53,030 nucleotides of DNA from Mycobacterium sp. E796 (GTDB lineage: Bacteria; Actinomycetota; Actinomycetes; Mycobacteriales; Mycobacteriaceae): contig NZ_LZKK01000211.1 in NCBI RefSeq assembly GCF_001672815.1, forward strand, positions 1-53,030. The letters run 5' to 3'. The notes beneath the pieces were generated by a model. The model did no database searches and was not told where the DNA came from. It was given only the letters and a program-made list of their open reading frames with translations. This document shows, in pieces, positions 52,085 to 53,030 of this stretch (position 1 is its first letter; each line of letters begins with the position of its first letter). Made by a program: the position numbers and the translations under genes.

Positions 52085-52745
52085 ACCAAGTTCGCCTTAG
52101 CTCGTGAAGACCCGCCCCGGCGATGAACAGCAGGGTCAGGACACCGACCAGCAGTACCCACCAGTTGTACGGGCGCCTGGTCCCGGGCGCAGCGCTCGTG
52201 ATCGTCTGGCCAGATTCCGTCTGATGATCGACGACGGCGAGAAGCTCGTCCAAACTTCGAGGCTTTATCCATGCTTCGAGATCTTGAACATCCAACTGCG
52301 GCCCATTGACCGGTATTCCGCTGGCGGGAGACCCCGCTTCACCGAGAACAAAGCATTGCGGGCCCGCTCCGAGGACAAATGCCCTGCCTACCCGTGCACC
52401 CTTTCCGGCTCTCCATTGGCCCAACTCGGCGTCCCGGAATGAGAAAACATCACCCGGCCGCTGGTCAACGGTCAGGCCACCGGCCGCGACGGAAATGACA
52501 ACCTTCTTTCTCATCAGTTGCCGGTAAATCAAGAAGCCCACGACGAAAAGCGCCACGAACAGCACGGATCGGATCTCCCCGACGATACGACTCCCTGCCA
52601 GGGGACGGATCAAAGTCGCGGAAAACAGCAGAAACGGCACCATCAAAAACCCGGACGCAGTGATGGTTTGCCGGGTGGTGGGGATGCGGGTGGCGACGAA
52701 ACGGCGTTGATCCGCAACAGAATTCGGCGCTGAACCGCTGATCAC
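51762..52745 (-). CDS. Four-helix membrane protein, intact copy
   Basis: A protein of 327 residues from GTG 52745 with ribosome site AGGAA five bases upstream. Two helices near the N-terminus (SGFLMVPFLLFSATLI, LFVALFVVGFLIYRQL) lead to a soluble domain that starts KKVVISVAAGGLTVDQRPGD, like a PH-type fold. A third helix (WWVLLVGVLTLLFIAGAGL), an extracytoplasmic domain with two cysteines (VGCDKSS, ISCTGTW) and a last helix before a basic end (RGVWSIRRAR) follow. Function unknown. It lies 23 bp downstream of the glycine-rich gene and was probably next to tetR before the island entered. Confidence 0.82.
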   Translation of the reverse strand: MISGSAPNSVADQRRFVATRIPTTRQTITASGFLMVPFLLFSATLIRPLAGSRIVGEIRSVLFVALFVVGFLIYRQLMRKKVVISVAAGGLTVDQRPGDVFSFRDAELGQWRAGKGARVGRAFVLGAGPQCFVLGEAGSPASGIPVNGPQLDVQDLEAWIKPRSLDELLAVVDHQTESGQTITSAAPGTRRPYNWWVLLVGVLTLLFIAGAGLHELRRTWYPAYQYGVGTPTTAIIVGCDKSSAKFHLISCTGTWTVNGQTQSGLIDNGFDRNLAAGSSLAVHVKDGTAYTAHSVRTAIFLVALFGLLLIGLCALLIRGVWSIRRAR

Positions 52746-52768
52746 AGTGCTTCCTAACGCAGGTGGCG

Positions 52769-53030
52769 CTAGCCGCCGCCGTTGCCGCCGGCGCCGCCGG
52801 TGGCGTTGCCGGGAGTCAACACCAGGGGAGCGCCGAGGCCGCCACCCCCGCCGATCCCGGCAGCGCCGCCGGTGCCGCTTATCAAGTCGGGGACACCGCC
52901 GGGGTTGCCCCCCGTTCCGCCGTCGCCGCCACCCAGGTATTCCTGCCCACTCGAGCTGTTGACGTAAGCACCGCCCCCGTCGCCGCCGGTGCCGCCGAAC
53001 CCGGGGATTCCGCCGCCACCGCCGCCACCG
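52769..53030 (-). CDS. Glycine-rich PGRS-like protein, C-terminal part (5' truncated by window)
   Basis: The leftward frame runs from the window edge to TAG at 52769 and codes GGX-rich sequence (GGTGGDGGGAYVNSSSGQEY, ISGTGGAAGIGGGGGLGAP, ending NATGGAGGNGGG). The composition is that of PE_PGRS-type or related mycobacterial surface proteins. No PE domain can be seen because the N-terminus is outside the window. Confidence 0.7.
   Translation of the reverse strand, partial: GGGGGGGIPGFGGTGGDGGGAYVNSSSGQEYLGGGDGGTGGNPGGVPDLISGTGGAAGIGGGGGLGAPLVLTPGNATGGAGGNGGG

Noticed and set aside
1..53030. CRISPR array, tRNA, rRNA, integrase or transposase
   Set aside because: No regularly spaced repeats, no cloverleaf or rRNA sequence and no recombinase motif were found on either strand by eye, including at the island edges.

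Overview
The window comes from a slow-growing Mycobacterium, most like the M. avium complex. The DNA is GC-rich, GTG and TTG starts are common, and the gene order follows M. tuberculosis Rv0517-Rv0548c: hemL, the System II cytochrome c genes, menA, pnp, galE3, menE, pitA, menB. Deazaflavin-type oxidoreductases are present and a PGRS-like glycine-rich gene lies at the right edge. Rv numbers are recalled gene-order matches, not search results.

Left part (1-9.1 kb): the end of an acyltransferase and an exported SGNH hydrolase. Then comes a leftward set of a Tat-exported esterase, a two-domain AT3/SGNH acyltransferase and a tiny membrane protein. Facing away from it are a phosphoesterase lipoprotein, an SsuD-like alkanesulfonate monooxygenase and an MFS permease, which I do not recall at this place in M. 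tuberculosis.

Backbone core (9.1-36.7 kb): an amino-acid permease; a tightly coupled operon hemL - histidine phosphatase - TlpA-like lipoprotein - ccdA - resB - ccsB for heme supply and cytochrome c assembly, followed by a MinD-like ATPase; menA opposite pnp-galE3; a Thr/Pro-rich membrane protein with a dolichyl-phosphate-sugar-synthase-like enzyme and a CofC-like protein; and a leftward group with menE, the pitA phosphate carrier, a VOC protein, an SDR and menB. Dyad-symmetric intergenic elements occur near 9.0, 14.7, 19.3 and 27.8 kb. The last two share sequence words, and the one at 14.7 kb lies in the 5' end of resB. An aldo/keto reductase and a divergent TetR gene share two near-identical palindromic operators.

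Island (about 37.7-51.5 kb): roughly 14 kb of visibly lower-GC, looser DNA, with long non-coding or decayed stretches. It carries an acyl-CoA-dehydrogenase-fold monooxygenase, an alpha/beta hydrolase, a GMC oxidoreductase, an aldo/keto reductase, an F420-type luciferase-like enzyme, two SDRs, and TetR, HxlR and AraC regulators. It is bounded by direct repeats of about 0.55 kb (3' end of tetR plus part of a membrane-protein gene). The pattern of identity and divergence in these repeats fits single-crossover integration of a circular molecule. The promoter regions of the monooxygenase, hydrolase and GMC genes each hold a palindrome of the form GATGGC-N4-GCCATC, so the island probably encodes a small, co-regulated, undescribed oxidative catabolic pathway. 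The right edge holds the intact membrane-protein gene and the C-terminal end of a glycine-rich PGRS-like protein.
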